A stretch of 53,409 bases of DNA, from positions 1 to 53,409 of the forward strand of contig RDYF01000088.1 in NCBI GenBank assembly GCA_004293285.1. Direction: 5' to 3'. A program made the translations under genes and the position numbers. The DNA comes from Verrucomicrobiota bacterium. Lineage in GTDB: Bacteria; Verrucomicrobiota; Verrucomicrobiia; Verrucomicrobiales; Akkermansiaceae. The notes beneath the pieces are model-generated. The model did not search any database and had not been told where the DNA came from. It saw nothing but the letters and a program-made list of their open reading frames with translations. Positions 32,346 through 42,180 of the stretch are shown here, piece after piece (position 1 is the first letter of the stretch; each line of letters begins with the position of its first letter).

Positions 32346-33965
32346 TTACCCCTGAAAACGATGAACGATGGGCATGCGGCGGCCTATGCCGAAGGCTTTG
32401 CTGGTGATGCGGAGAATCGGGGCGGCTTGTTGGCGCTTCCATTCATTCCACAAGACGAGCGATTCTTCGTATCCTTGCGCAACGACATCGATGGGATCCT
32501 GTTGCTCTTCGATCAGCAGGTGCAAAATGGCATCGAGCACTTCGTAGGGTGGTAGCGTGTCTTGGTCCTTTTGGTCGGGTCGGAGTTCCGCGCTCGGTGC
32601 TTTGCGGATGGTATTCCAGGGGATGATCTCGCGCTCGCGATTGATCCATTCGCACACTTGATAGACCAGCGTTTTGGGGAGATCGCCGATGACTGCAAGC
32701 CCGCCGCACATGTCGCCGTAAATCGTGCAGTAGCCGACGGCCATTTCACTTTTATTGCCCGTCGTGAGCAACAAGTGGCCGAATTTGTTCGAGAACGACA
32801 TCAGGTAAAGTCCGCGCAGGCGAGCTTGCATGTTCTCCTCCGTGACATCTTCCTTTTCTCCGGCGAAAAGTGGTTGCAGGGCATGCTTCACGGCCTCAAA
32901 GGGCTGGACGATGGGGATTTCTTGGCAAGAAATGCCCAGTGCTTGCGCAAGAGCGAAAGAGTCATCGACACTGCCTCGCGAAGAATACGGGCTTGGCATG
33001 GTGATGCCGTAGACATTTTCGGCACCAATGGCATCGGCGGCAATCACCGCCGTGAGCGCGCTATCAATGCCGCCACTGAGGCCGAGGCAGACACTGGAAA
33101 AGCCGCATTTTTGCACGTAATCGCGGACGCCCAAGACCAGTGCTTGATAGACCTGAGCCGCTGCGAGATCATCCGTTGAGGTCGTGATGGGGGCCGCGAC
33201 ATCGACCACGGCGACTTCTTCCGCAAAGCCTGTGAGCTCTTGGATTTCCCCCGTGGGAGCCGCGATCAGCGAATGGCCATCAAAAATCAGCTCCTCTTGC
33301 GCGGCGCAGGCATTGCAATAGACCACAGGAGCTTTGACCTGTCGGGCGACATCGATCATCAGCTTGCGTCGCAGCGCAGGCTTGCCAAGGTGATAGGGCG
33401 AGGCGCTGAGATTGAGCAAAAGATCAATGCCTTGCGTGGCGTATTCGGCCACTGGATTGCGATCATACAGCGGGCGGGGGAGGAAATCTTCATTCCAGAT
33501 GTCCTCGCAAATCGTCACGCCGATGCGATGACCGTTCCACACGTGAACCTCACAGGATTCGCTCGGGGCAAAATAGCGCTGCTCATCAAAGACATCGTAA
33601 TTCGGCAACAGCGTTTTGTGCCAGGTGCGTACGATCTTTCCTTTTTCCAACCACGCGGCGGCATTGCGATACGGTCGACCAGGCTTGGCCGAATGCGAGA
33701 AATCGACATAGCCCACCAGCAGCGGCACGTCCTTCGTTTCCTCGCTGAGATAATCAAGAGCTTGCAGGCATTTCGGCACAAACTGCGACTTTTGGATTAA
33801 ATCGCGTGGCGGGTAGCCGACCAGTGAAAGTTCCGGCGTGATCACCAGATCGGCTCCTTGATCGAGGCAGGCACGGTACGCCGCAAGGATGCGCTTGGCA
33901 TTGCCCGGGAAATCTCCGATGGTGCTATTGATCTGCGCTACGCCAATCCGTAAACCTTGTTGCAT
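32346..33965 (-). CDS. nadE: Glutamine-dependent NAD+ synthetase (NadE)
   Basis: 539 residues from the ATG at 33965 (the frame is open to 34034 but MQQGLRIGVAQIN is the family-type start). The N-terminal nitrilase-fold glutaminase has Glu45 (TPELSLVGYPP), Lys117 (WHKTLLPNY) and Cys153 (TICEDIW). The C-terminal synthetase has the PP-loop LSGGIDSAL and GNKSEMAVGY. It makes NAD+ from nicotinic acid adenine dinucleotide using glutamine nitrogen. It is convergent with the island and, before the insertion, probably with nadA. Its last codons recur at 20232-20258. Confidence 0.93.
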   Translation of the reverse strand: MQQGLRIGVAQINSTIGDFPGNAKRILAAYRACLDQGADLVITPELSLVGYPPRDLIQKSQFVPKCLQALDYLSEETKDVPLLVGYVDFSHSAKPGRPYRNAAAWLEKGKIVRTWHKTLLPNYDVFDEQRYFAPSESCEVHVWNGHRIGVTICEDIWNEDFLPRPLYDRNPVAEYATQGIDLLLNLSASPYHLGKPALRRKLMIDVARQVKAPVVYCNACAAQEELIFDGHSLIAAPTGEIQELTGFAEEVAVVDVAAPITTSTDDLAAAQVYQALVLGVRDYVQKCGFSSVCLGLSGGIDSALTAVIAADAIGAENVYGITMPSPYSSRGSVDDSFALAQALGISCQEIPIVQPFEAVKHALQPLFAGEKEDVTEENMQARLRGLYLMSFSNKFGHLLLTTGNKSEMAVGYCTIYGDMCGGLAVIGDLPKTLVYQVCEWINREREIIPWNTIRKAPSAELRPDQKDQDTLPPYEVLDAILHLLIEEQQDPIDVVAQGYEESLVLWNEWKRQQAAPILRITSKAFGIGRRMPIVHRFQG

Positions 33966-34049
33966 CGGCGCAGAACATAGCACCTCATGGGGGCACGACA
34001 AGGCGATTCCCTGAGAGCGAGTGATTTCCTTCACGGAAAAATCTCGCGA

Positions 34050-35894
34050 TCAAGAGGCGAAGGGCTCGATCTTGGCAATGGTCCAGTCCATCTGCTGCTG
34101 ATTCTCGTGATCGCGCAATTGCACGGTATCGCCGACCTTTGCTTCCAGCAGAGCCGCGCCGGCTTCCGATAGGTAAGAAACCCAGCGTTTTTCCGGATCG
34201 CTGTCCCAAGCACCGAGCACGGTGATTTGATAGCTGCCGCCTTGCGCGTTGCTCAGCGTGACAACCGTGCCGATGTTCACCATCGAACAATCCACGCCTT
34301 TGAAATCCGTGCCACGGGCGCGTCCGATGTCGCGTTCCAGGTCGCGGCGTCGGCTATTGAGATATTTCTCCATGTCCTTCGCCGACTTATATTCAAAATT
34401 CTCGCGCAAGTCGCCGTAAGAACGGGCAATTTTCACATCCTCACGATTTTGTGGGATGCGCACACTCACGAGATCATTCAGTTCTGCACGACGTGCCTCA
34501 AGGCTGCTCCACGAAACGAGCAATTCCTCTTCCTTGCTCTGTCCCTCGCCACTGACCAGCGTTTCCGTTTCAGGACGCGCTTTGATCACGCGGGCCATCA
34601 GCGACTTACGGTCGAGATCGTTAAAAACAGGGCATTCATTGAGTCGACGTCCAAAATTTTTCGCTTCATTGCCATCCATCTTGCTGACCAGATCGGCAAG
34701 CAATTCCTTGTCCTCGCCGAGCATCGCTTGAAGGCGCTGCGTTTTGCGTGGGCCATCGGCGATGAAATCAGACTCGAGCTGATTGAGAATCGCGGCACCG
34801 ACATCGGCGCTGAAAACGCGTGAGCCACTGGCCTTGCGCTCGCGGCAAATCCACATCAGCGCTTCATGGCCGAGCGAGCGACGGGTGATGGCGCGGCGGA
34901 GGTAGTCTTCCAGAGCGGGGAGTTCGCCGCGTGCTTCGAAAATTTTCGCGATTTCGCCAAGACCACGAGCCCCAGCTTTTTCCACGACACCCATGAGTTT
35001 TTCGACCCATTGAGCACCAAAGGCAAGTGGGAAGGCGTCATAGACCTCGCGCTGGCGCACTGCGCTCATGCCCGCGATCGCTTCCGAGACGCGCGAGTAT
35101 TCACTGCGGATGATTTCCGAGAGACGAGTCGCTGTTTCCGAGATGGTGACCTTCGAGGCCGCTGCCATTTGGTCGCGGATCAGGACCAGTTCAAACACAT
35201 TGCCGAGGTGAAGCCGCGTGCCGCGTTTGACCTCTGCTTCGATGTCATCGTACAAACGTTGTAAGGTCGTGTGATCATCCGCAAAAAGATGCACTTCGGC
35301 AGCAATGGCTTCCAGCGTTTTGGCTTTCGACTTCAGATCGCGCGCGGCTTCGAAGTCGGCGACGAGAGCTTGTGCGGGCGTAAGGTCGCCAGCGCGGAGG
35401 ATGATGGCGTCGGTGCGACGTGCCGGAACAATCACGCGCTTGCTCGCGGCCATGAGTTTTTTCGCGCTGTCCCACCATTTCTTGAAATCGGCTGCGGGAA
35501 TGACCGGACCGTTGAGTTCCTTTTCAAAGGCATCGAGCGTCATGCTATTGCCATGGCTCGACAGCACATGTGCGGCTAGTTCGACAGGATCGGTTTTGGC
35601 GAGGTGGCGCAGTTCCTCGATTTGCTCGATTTTTTTCGCGCGGAAATCATCAGGTTGCAGGGTTTCCGTTTTCTGCAAGACAAACTGCAAGTCCATTTCC
35701 TGACCAGATTTTTCGGCGAAATCGACGATGACTTTTTTATCGCGCAAGCTCCAAGAAACGACCTTACCGGCGCCCCACGATTTGCTGAGGAGATAGGAAC
35801 CGGGAGCAACTTGGGACAAGCGTTCTCCTACGGCTGCGTTGATTCGACCTGCTTCTACCAATTTGGCAACTTCTGGGTGCATAAGCGCGACCAT
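34050..35894 (-). CDS. GreA/GreB-family C-terminal domain protein with long N-terminal extension
   Basis: 614 residues from the ATG at 35894. The last 160 residues resemble GreA: a coiled-coil-type part (RSYGDLRENFEYKSAKDMEK) and the FKBP-like C-terminal domain (VVTLSNAQGGSYQITVLG to LLEAKVGDTVQL). GreA binds the RNA polymerase secondary channel and restarts backtracked complexes. The 440-residue N-terminal part is helical, without recognised domain; such long forms are known in Verrucomicrobiota and relatives. It lies 85 bp downstream of smc and upstream of nadE in the same direction. Confidence 0.78.
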   Translation of the reverse strand: MVALMHPEVAKLVEAGRINAAVGERLSQVAPGSYLLSKSWGAGKVVSWSLRDKKVIVDFAEKSGQEMDLQFVLQKTETLQPDDFRAKKIEQIEELRHLAKTDPVELAAHVLSSHGNSMTLDAFEKELNGPVIPAADFKKWWDSAKKLMAASKRVIVPARRTDAIILRAGDLTPAQALVADFEAARDLKSKAKTLEAIAAEVHLFADDHTTLQRLYDDIEAEVKRGTRLHLGNVFELVLIRDQMAAASKVTISETATRLSEIIRSEYSRVSEAIAGMSAVRQREVYDAFPLAFGAQWVEKLMGVVEKAGARGLGEIAKIFEARGELPALEDYLRRAITRRSLGHEALMWICRERKASGSRVFSADVGAAILNQLESDFIADGPRKTQRLQAMLGEDKELLADLVSKMDGNEAKNFGRRLNECPVFNDLDRKSLMARVIKARPETETLVSGEGQSKEEELLVSWSSLEARRAELNDLVSVRIPQNREDVKIARSYGDLRENFEYKSAKDMEKYLNSRRRDLERDIGRARGTDFKGVDCSMVNIGTVVTLSNAQGGSYQITVLGAWDSDPEKRWVSYLSEAGAALLEAKVGDTVQLRDHENQQQMDWTIAKIEPFAS

Positions 35895-35979
35895 GGGCAG
35901 TTTGCCAAGAAATTGCAAGACTACAGTTCGGAAAAACCCGGCATGCGCAGTAAGGCACTGCGCTTCAGGGACTTCGTTG

Positions 35980-38900
35980 TTATGCGTCCAGTCGCAAAGC
36001 CGCTTTTTGCGCAGCAGTTTTCGCTTCTTGCTTGCCTTCGCCATCGGCTTTGGTGAGTCGCATGCCGACGGGCTTGGAGACACCAAATTCTTCCATGGTC
36101 ACACCATACATCACATCGGCGCGCGCCATGGTGCGCTTGCTGTGAGTGACGATGATGAACTGGCTGTTGTCGATGAAGCGATCGAGCACGCGGACGAAAC
36201 GATTGATGTTCGATTCATCGAGCGGCGCATCGAGCTCATCGAGCACGCAGAATGGGCTGGGCTTGATCATGTAGATCGAGAACAGCAAAGCGACGGCCGT
36301 CATCGAGCGCTCGCCACCGGAGAGCAGGGTGATCGACTGAAGTTTCTTGCCAGGCGGCTTGGCGATGACTTCGATGCCACTTTCCAGCGGATCATTTTCA
36401 TCGACAAGCAACAGGTCGGCCTTGCCGGTTTCGCCGAAGAGCTCTTTGAACATCTCTTTGAAGTTCACGCGCACTTGCGCAAATGTCTCGCTGAAACGGC
36501 GCTGCGTTTCTTCGTTGATGCGCTCGATGATGCTGAGCAATTCGGTTTTGGCATTGACCAAGTCATCGTGCTCCGAGCGCATGAAGTTGAAGCGTTCTTC
36601 GAGCTCTTCATACTCTTCAATGGCATCGAGATTGACCGGACCCATCGAGTCGAGTCGACGCTTGAGATCGACGATGATGCTCTCCACAAATTCCCAATCA
36701 GGCTCGCCTTCCATTTCGCCGGGGAGCACGGTGGGTTTTTCGTGAGAAATGGCACGGCTGTTGCCGGCTTCGTTGTAGACCACGACATCGGGCTCCTCTT
36801 CTTCGCCCTCTTCGGTTTCGGTCACAATGCGGCGCGCGCCTTCTTTCTGTTGTGCTTTTTGTTGAGCAATGCATTGCAGCAAGGCATGGGCATCGGGCTC
36901 AAAAGCACCGAGCTCCACTTGATGGCGTTCGCGCGTGGTTTGCACCAGGCTATCGACGCGCAGTTCAATCTTTGTGGCGGCGACTTCCTCGCGTCCGCGT
37001 TGCTCGGGCGTCCGCGTTGCTCGGCAAAGCGCGCGTGCTGACGTCGGATTTCGGAAAGTTGCGCTTCGGCTTCATCGATGCGTTGCATGATCGCCTCGCG
37101 TCCGGAGCTGCGGGAGTTGAGCTCGGTTTGCAAGTCTTCTGCCTCCGCGGAATGCGTTTCGATTTCCTCGGCAAGGCGGGCGTTTTCTGCGACAGCGGCT
37201 TCGATGCGCTGGGTAAATTGTTCGATCTCTGCTTCGCGGCGCATCGAGAGCTCACGCAACTCGGCGAGGCGCAGTTCCATCGGTTTTTGCTGTTCCTCGG
37301 CGGCTTGCTTAGCGCGACGATCGACGGCGAGTGAGGTGCGCATTTCATTCAAAATGCTCGCCAGTTCCGCTTCATCGCGGAGCGACGAATCGAGCTCGGT
37401 TTGCAGTCGACGTTGATCGGCATCGAGCGCTTCCAAGCGAATGCGAGCGGACTGCAATTCTTCCTCCAAACCAGCGCGGCTATCGGCGGCGATCTGCTCG
37501 CGTTTTTCGAGTTCTCCGCGTTCCCAGATGACGTTTTGCAACTTCGTCTCAAACGATTCGACTTCGCGCTTGGCGAGCGAAAGCTGGCCTTGCAGCGTGG
37601 AAATTTCCACCTTCTGACGTTGCAGTCGATCGCGCGCCACTTCCACGGCTTCCCGTTGGCGATCGAGCGCGGCTTCGAGCTCGGCGAGCTTCACCCGGCA
37701 AGCTTCGTCCTCTTGGGCGAGTCGCTCGACTTCTGCGGTCAGATCGCGCACTTCATTTTGACGTTCTAACAATGAGTTCGATGCCTCACCACTAGCACCG
37801 CCGCTGATCGTGCCTTCGGGCTTAATGAGTTCGCCTTGGAGCGTGGCAAAAGTGGCATCGGTCATGCCCTTGCGCAGTCGCAGCGCGGTGGGGAGATCGG
37901 GCACGATCAACACGCGATCAAGCAATGTTTCGACGACCGCTGTGACGCGAGCATCGACTTTCACCCGATCGAGCGCCCAGGCGATTGCGCCTTCTGGTAC
38001 GGCTTCCATTTGCGTGCCGAGTGAGCTGCCGACGAACGACTGCGGGATGATGGCGGCTTTGCCGAGCTTTTGCGCGGTGAGTCGATCAATCACCGCCGTG
38101 GCCATGGCTTCATCGGACACTAATACAGCTTGCACATTGGCACCCAGAGCAGCCTCGATGGCGCGAGCGCACGTGGCATCGGCTTCCAGAAACGATGCGA
38201 TAACACCGTGGACGCCTGCGGCAAATTGATCCGGCGCGCCGAGTCCCGTCAGCACCTCACGCGTGCCTTTTTCAAAGCCTTCGCCACTCTTGACCAATTG
38301 GCTCACGACTTCCAAGCGCGACGAGCGTTGGGCAAAAAGCTTGTGCGTTTCCGCTGCGTGAATGCGTGTGGAATCGAGATCGCCGCGCAGGTGTTGGAAA
38401 CTGCGTTCGGCACTTTGAAATTCTTCTTCGAGAGCCACTTGCGAGCCGACGTGTTGTTCCAGCTCCTGAACCACGCGCGATTCCTCACTGCGCAGTTCCT
38501 CGAGCGTAACGCGCAGTCGTTGCTCTTCGTCGGAGAGTTGTCGTGCACGATCGCGATTGCCCTCCATTTGGGCCACCGAGCTTTCGATTTTTGCCTGAGA
38601 AGAGGCGATGATGGTCTGAGTTTTATTCGCCTCATAGCGGCTCTCGCGCAAGGCTGCTTCGATGCCCTCGCGTCGGGATTTCGCCGCCAAGGTCCGCTCT
38701 TCATGCGCTTCCACTTCCATCTCGCGCTCGATGATGCGCTTGGTCAGCGTTTCCAGCTCGGCATGGCAATTTTGGAAAGCGAATTCTTGCTGCGTAAGCT
38801 TTTGGCGAGTGTCCTCCACGTCCTCGAGATTCTGGCGAATCCGGCCATCGAGCTCGGCCTTGCGCTCCGCATTAAACGCCACCCGACCCTGGGCCGAGGT

Positions 38901-39791
38901 AAGTTGATTGCGGTGTTCGTTGAGGCGTTGACGCAGTTCGGCGAGCTCCGATTCAAAGCCGCGAGCGATGGCACGCGCTTCGGCGACGAGCTCTTCCTTG
39001 CCAGGAATTTGGCTTTCGATTTCCGTTTCCTTGACGTCGAGCGAATGAATCGATGTTTTCAATTCACCGAGCTCAGCAGAGAGTTCGAGAAATTTTTTGT
39101 GACTGAGATGCGTGTCGAGAATTTTGACATCGATCGCCAGCGCCTGATAGCGACGTGCCTTCGCGACCTGCCGACGCAGCGAGTTCATGCGTCGCTCCTG
39201 CTCCGCGAGCACATCGCTGACGCGCAGGAGATTCGCCTCGGTGTATTCCAGCTTGCGCATGGCCTCCTTTTTCTCGCGCTTGTACTTGGTGATGCCAGCG
39301 GCCTCTTCGAAAACGGCACGACGTTCCTCGGGTTTCGACGAAAGAATCTGGTCGATCTGGCCCTGCGCCATGATCGAATAAGCCGTGCGACCGATGCCCG
39401 TGTCCATGAACAGATCATGAATGTCCTTGAGTCGGCAAAGTGTGTTATTGATGCGATACTCCGATTTCCCATCGCGGAACACGCGGCGGGTGATGGAAAC
39501 TTCATTGTAATCGACCTTCAGCGATTCCTCGCAATCCGCCATCGTCAGGGTGACCTCGGCCATGCCCTGCGCCTTGCGTTTTTCCGTGCCGTTGAAAATG
39601 ACATCCGCCATTTCACCGCCGCGCAACGCTTTGGCCGAAGTTTCTCCGAGAACCCAGCGGATGGCATCGACGACATTCGATTTGCCGCAGCCATTGGGGC
39701 CGACAATCCCCGTCACACCCGTGGCGAATTCAAAAATGGTCTTGTCAGCAAAAGACTTGAAGCCGTGAATTTCGAGAGATTTGAGATACAT
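35980..39791 (-). pseudogene. smc: Chromosome partition protein Smc, frameshifted by a 17-bp duplication
   Basis: Together the two parts make about 1265 residues. N-terminal part: SLEIHGFKSFADKT, Walker A VGPNGCGKSNVVDAIRWVLG, coiled coil, hinge (GVHGVIASFLEADATCARA and onwards) and return coiled coil. C-terminal part: signature LLSGGERSMTAVALLF and Walker B FCVLDELDAPLDESN. The frame breaks at 36991-37024, where GCGTCCGCGTTGCTCGG occurs twice in tandem. Removing one copy restores a continuous reading (ARFAEQRGREEVAATKIEL). As written, translation from the ATG at 39791 ends at 36822 without the ATPase tail, and the tail fragment reads 36945-35980. Smc organises and segregates the chromosome, so loss would be costly. 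Confidence 0.9.
36991..37024. repeat. Perfect 17-bp tandem duplication inside smc
   Basis: GCGTCCGCGTTGCTCGG (36991-37007) is repeated exactly at 37008-37024. Seventeen bases are not a multiple of three, so the duplication shifts the frame of smc. Exact identity shows it is recent or an assembly artefact. Confidence 0.97.
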
Positions 39792-39924
39792 ACGTCAGAG
39801 AAGTCGAGTTCTACGACCGCCGCGGGTCGCGCAAGGCATGTTACCAAGCCAACCGCAAAAGGCAACCCAGCAAGAAAGATTGGCACAATATCTAGTATCT
39901 CGAACATCTGTTTTGTAGCACATG

Positions 39925-39954
39925 TTGAGCTTTGTGAAAATCAAGGAATCTAAA
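39925..39954 (+). promoter_or_regulatory. Weak candidate promoter for the Wadjet operon
   Basis: TTGAGC (39925-39930), 18 bp, TCTAAA (39949-39954), about 107 bases upstream of jetA in the 269-bp gap between the divergent smc and jetA starts. Apart from this weak match the gap holds nothing recognisable. Confidence 0.25.
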
Positions 39955-40060
39955 TGAATTTGCAGCGTGCGAGCGAAAGATCCGCTGAGAACGCAGTGAT
40001 TTGCCATTTCCTTCTTCCATCTTCGTGGGGCTGCGGTAGCATTGTGGGCACGACGGTACG

Positions 40061-41512
40061 ATGACGGATCATTTTTCGACAGCACTCTTTCGCGAAACGC
40101 GTGGCACGGGATTTTTCCGGGTGCTGAGTGGGAAAAATGCGGCGTTTTATGTGGATGTGCTCGATGATCTCGAACGCGTGACGGCAGATCGACCGGACGG
40201 GGTGGCGCGGGAGGAGGCGATGGCGATCATTGTCGAAACGCTCGATCAGCATCCAGGGCTGGAACTCGAGGCCGAGGCGGGGGAGGAGGGTGTCGAGCTT
40301 GCGGCGGACGATGTCCGACAGCGGGCGCGGTTGATTTTGGACTACCTCATCAAATGCCGATGGCTCGAAGAGCCGCCGCGTCGGGATTGGCGGAGGAAGC
40401 TGATTTTTGATGCGCACGGTGCCACCTTGCTGACGGCGCTGAGGAAAATCGCGTGGCCGGATGCGGCGGTGTTTACCGATAAATTGACGGGTGTTTGCGC
40501 GCTCTTGGGCAATGAAATCGAACTCACCGAGCGACCCTGGGAGACGGTCGAGAACTGTCTCGCCATGGTGCGCGAGGGCTTGAACGAGCTGCGGGCGATG
40601 CAAAAATCCATGCAGCGCTTCACGCGTCGGCAAATGGAAGAGGAGTCGCTCCAAGGCAACTTGGCAGTGGTGTTTGATGATTACAGCGAGCAGATGAGCA
40701 ACTCCTGCTACGCATCGCTGGTCAGAGCGCGGCTGCCGCTGCGATTGCCCGAGGCCGTGCGGCGCATTAGCGATCGACTGGGCGAGCATGCGGCGATGAG
40801 TGCAATGCAAGAAGCCGTCTTGCGGCGCAATCCCGAGATGACTGCGGCTGCGGCCCATGGGCGAGTCTCCCAGGCGCTCGATGAGTTGATGGAGTTGCTC
40901 GATCGGGTGTTGCCGATGGCCGATGAGATCGACAAAAGAACCGCCGATTTCACGCGTCGATCGCTGGCGCGTTTCCGCTACTTGCAAGATGTCAGTGGCG
41001 AGCGACGCGAAGAACTGAAGTCGTTTTTTGAACAAGTCAATCAGCTCGCCGCGGGAAAAAAATTGTCGCAACTGGCGCATAGCACGCCGAGTTTTCCGAC
41101 CATGCTCTTGCCCTCGGCGAAAATTCCGAACGGGCTCGAATCGCTCAAGACACCGCCGCTGCGTCGCACGCCGATGGAGCAAGAGGCCTTCGAAGACGAC
41201 ATCAGTGAGTTCGACCGCATGGCAGGATTGCGCGACATGGAAAAATCCTTGCGCGAGTCGCTTTCCGTGCACCGCGCCAATCTTTTCCTGCAATCACTCC
41301 CTGGCGGCAAAGGCGCGCGGATTGAAAGTCACGAGCTGAGTGTTTCAGGCGAATCAGGTTTTACCGATTTGATTTCACTGCTGCTGCATGCGGAGTCGCC
41401 CGAGGCGCGTTTTCGCATCGAATCCCAACGCGTGGCGGAAGAAGGCCAAATTCCCTCCATTGACGTGCTCGATGGGTGCTCCGTCGAACGATTTTCCATC
41501 ATCAAAAAATGA
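40061..41512 (+). CDS. jetA: Wadjet system protein JetA (MukF-like kleisin)
   Basis: 483 residues beginning FSTALFRETRGTGFFRVLSGKNA, as in JetA proteins: an N-terminal winged-helix part, a long helical middle (LDELMELLDRVLPMADEID, RRSLARFRYLQDVSG) and a C-terminal winged-helix part. JetA is the kleisin that links the SMC heads and binds JetB. The order jetA-jetB-jetC-jetD with ATGA overlaps, together with the MukB-like third gene and the toprim fourth gene, fixes the call. Wadjet extrudes DNA loops, senses small circular DNA and cuts it, blocking plasmids. The subtype was not assigned. Confidence 0.85.
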   Translation: MTDHFSTALFRETRGTGFFRVLSGKNAAFYVDVLDDLERVTADRPDGVAREEAMAIIVETLDQHPGLELEAEAGEEGVELAADDVRQRARLILDYLIKCRWLEEPPRRDWRRKLIFDAHGATLLTALRKIAWPDAAVFTDKLTGVCALLGNEIELTERPWETVENCLAMVREGLNELRAMQKSMQRFTRRQMEEESLQGNLAVVFDDYSEQMSNSCYASLVRARLPLRLPEAVRRISDRLGEHAAMSAMQEAVLRRNPEMTAAAAHGRVSQALDELMELLDRVLPMADEIDKRTADFTRRSLARFRYLQDVSGERREELKSFFEQVNQLAAGKKLSQLAHSTPSFPTMLLPSAKIPNGLESLKTPPLRRTPMEQEAFEDDISEFDRMAGLRDMEKSLRESLSVHRANLFLQSLPGGKGARIESHELSVSGESGFTDLISLLLHAESPEARFRIESQRVAEEGQIPSIDVLDGCSVERFSIIKK

Positions 41513-42180
41513 ACGAACTTTCTCCCGAACCAAGGCCCTTTGAGCAAGAAGCACCCGCGGGTCTCCTGCATCTGCCAGAAACCGAGCGTGATCGTTTGGC
41601 GGAAGCCTTGCAGCTTTTGCTCGCCACGGGGTCCATCAATGGCCTCGATCCCAACCGCACGGCACTCTATCATTGGTGTCGACAGTATGCCGATTGGCTC
41701 AAAGAAATCGCCGCGCTTTCTGGGCTCGACGTGTCCGTGCTGCATGAAGAGCGACTAGTCCAAGCGATCCCACGCAGCAGTGCGCTGCGTTTGCAACTCA
41801 AACAAGATGCCACCTTAGTGTGGCTCGCGCTGTGGTATGCGGGCGACGTTCGGTGGCGCGATGAGGGACTGGATCAGGCCTTTCTCTCCGTCGCAGAATT
41901 GAACGACCTGCTCCACGATCAGCTGCTGCCCGATGCCCAGGGGCCCATTCCGAAAGCGCAACTGCGCGACATCTTGCGCATGGCGGCGCGCTATCACTTG
42001 ATTCGCTTCGAACCCGCCGAGCCATTTGAAGAATCGGGCATCGAGGTGCTACCGAGCATTCGCCGCATCATTCCCTTCCGCGATCTGGCCGACTGGTCGG
42101 AAACGGCCCAAACCTTCCGTCGGGATGCCGAAGCGAGCGACGAGGACATTTCACCCATCGAAGAAGACGAAGCTCTATGA
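41509..42180 (+). CDS. jetB: Wadjet system protein JetB (MukE-like)
   Basis: 223 residues from the ATG at 41509, which overlaps the jetA stop; its own stop overlaps the jetC ATG. It has a winged-helix-type protein pattern of the JetB/MukE kind (LHLPETERDRLAEALQLLL, ALRLQLKQDATLVWLALWYAG, LRDILRMAARYHLIRF) and an acidic C-terminal tail. It binds the kleisin JetA in the condensin-like complex. Assignment rests mainly on position and size. Confidence 0.8.
   Translation: MNELSPEPRPFEQEAPAGLLHLPETERDRLAEALQLLLATGSINGLDPNRTALYHWCRQYADWLKEIAALSGLDVSVLHEERLVQAIPRSSALRLQLKQDATLVWLALWYAGDVRWRDEGLDQAFLSVAELNDLLHDQLLPDAQGPIPKAQLRDILRMAARYHLIRFEPAEPFEESGIEVLPSIRRIIPFRDLADWSETAQTFRRDAEASDEDISPIEEDEAL

Noticed and set aside
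36822..37024. Programmed ribosomal frameshift in smc
   Set aside because: No slippery heptamer with structure is needed: an exact 17-bp tandem duplication explains the shift fully.
35839..37041. 400-residue plus-strand frame opposite the smc C-terminus
   Set aside because: Antisense to the LSGGERS and DELDAPLD motifs of Smc; no recognisable domain of its own.
38130..39953. 607-residue plus-strand frame opposite smc
   Set aside because: It is antisense to the clear Smc head and coiled coil; long shadow frames are expected opposite GC-rich coding sequence.
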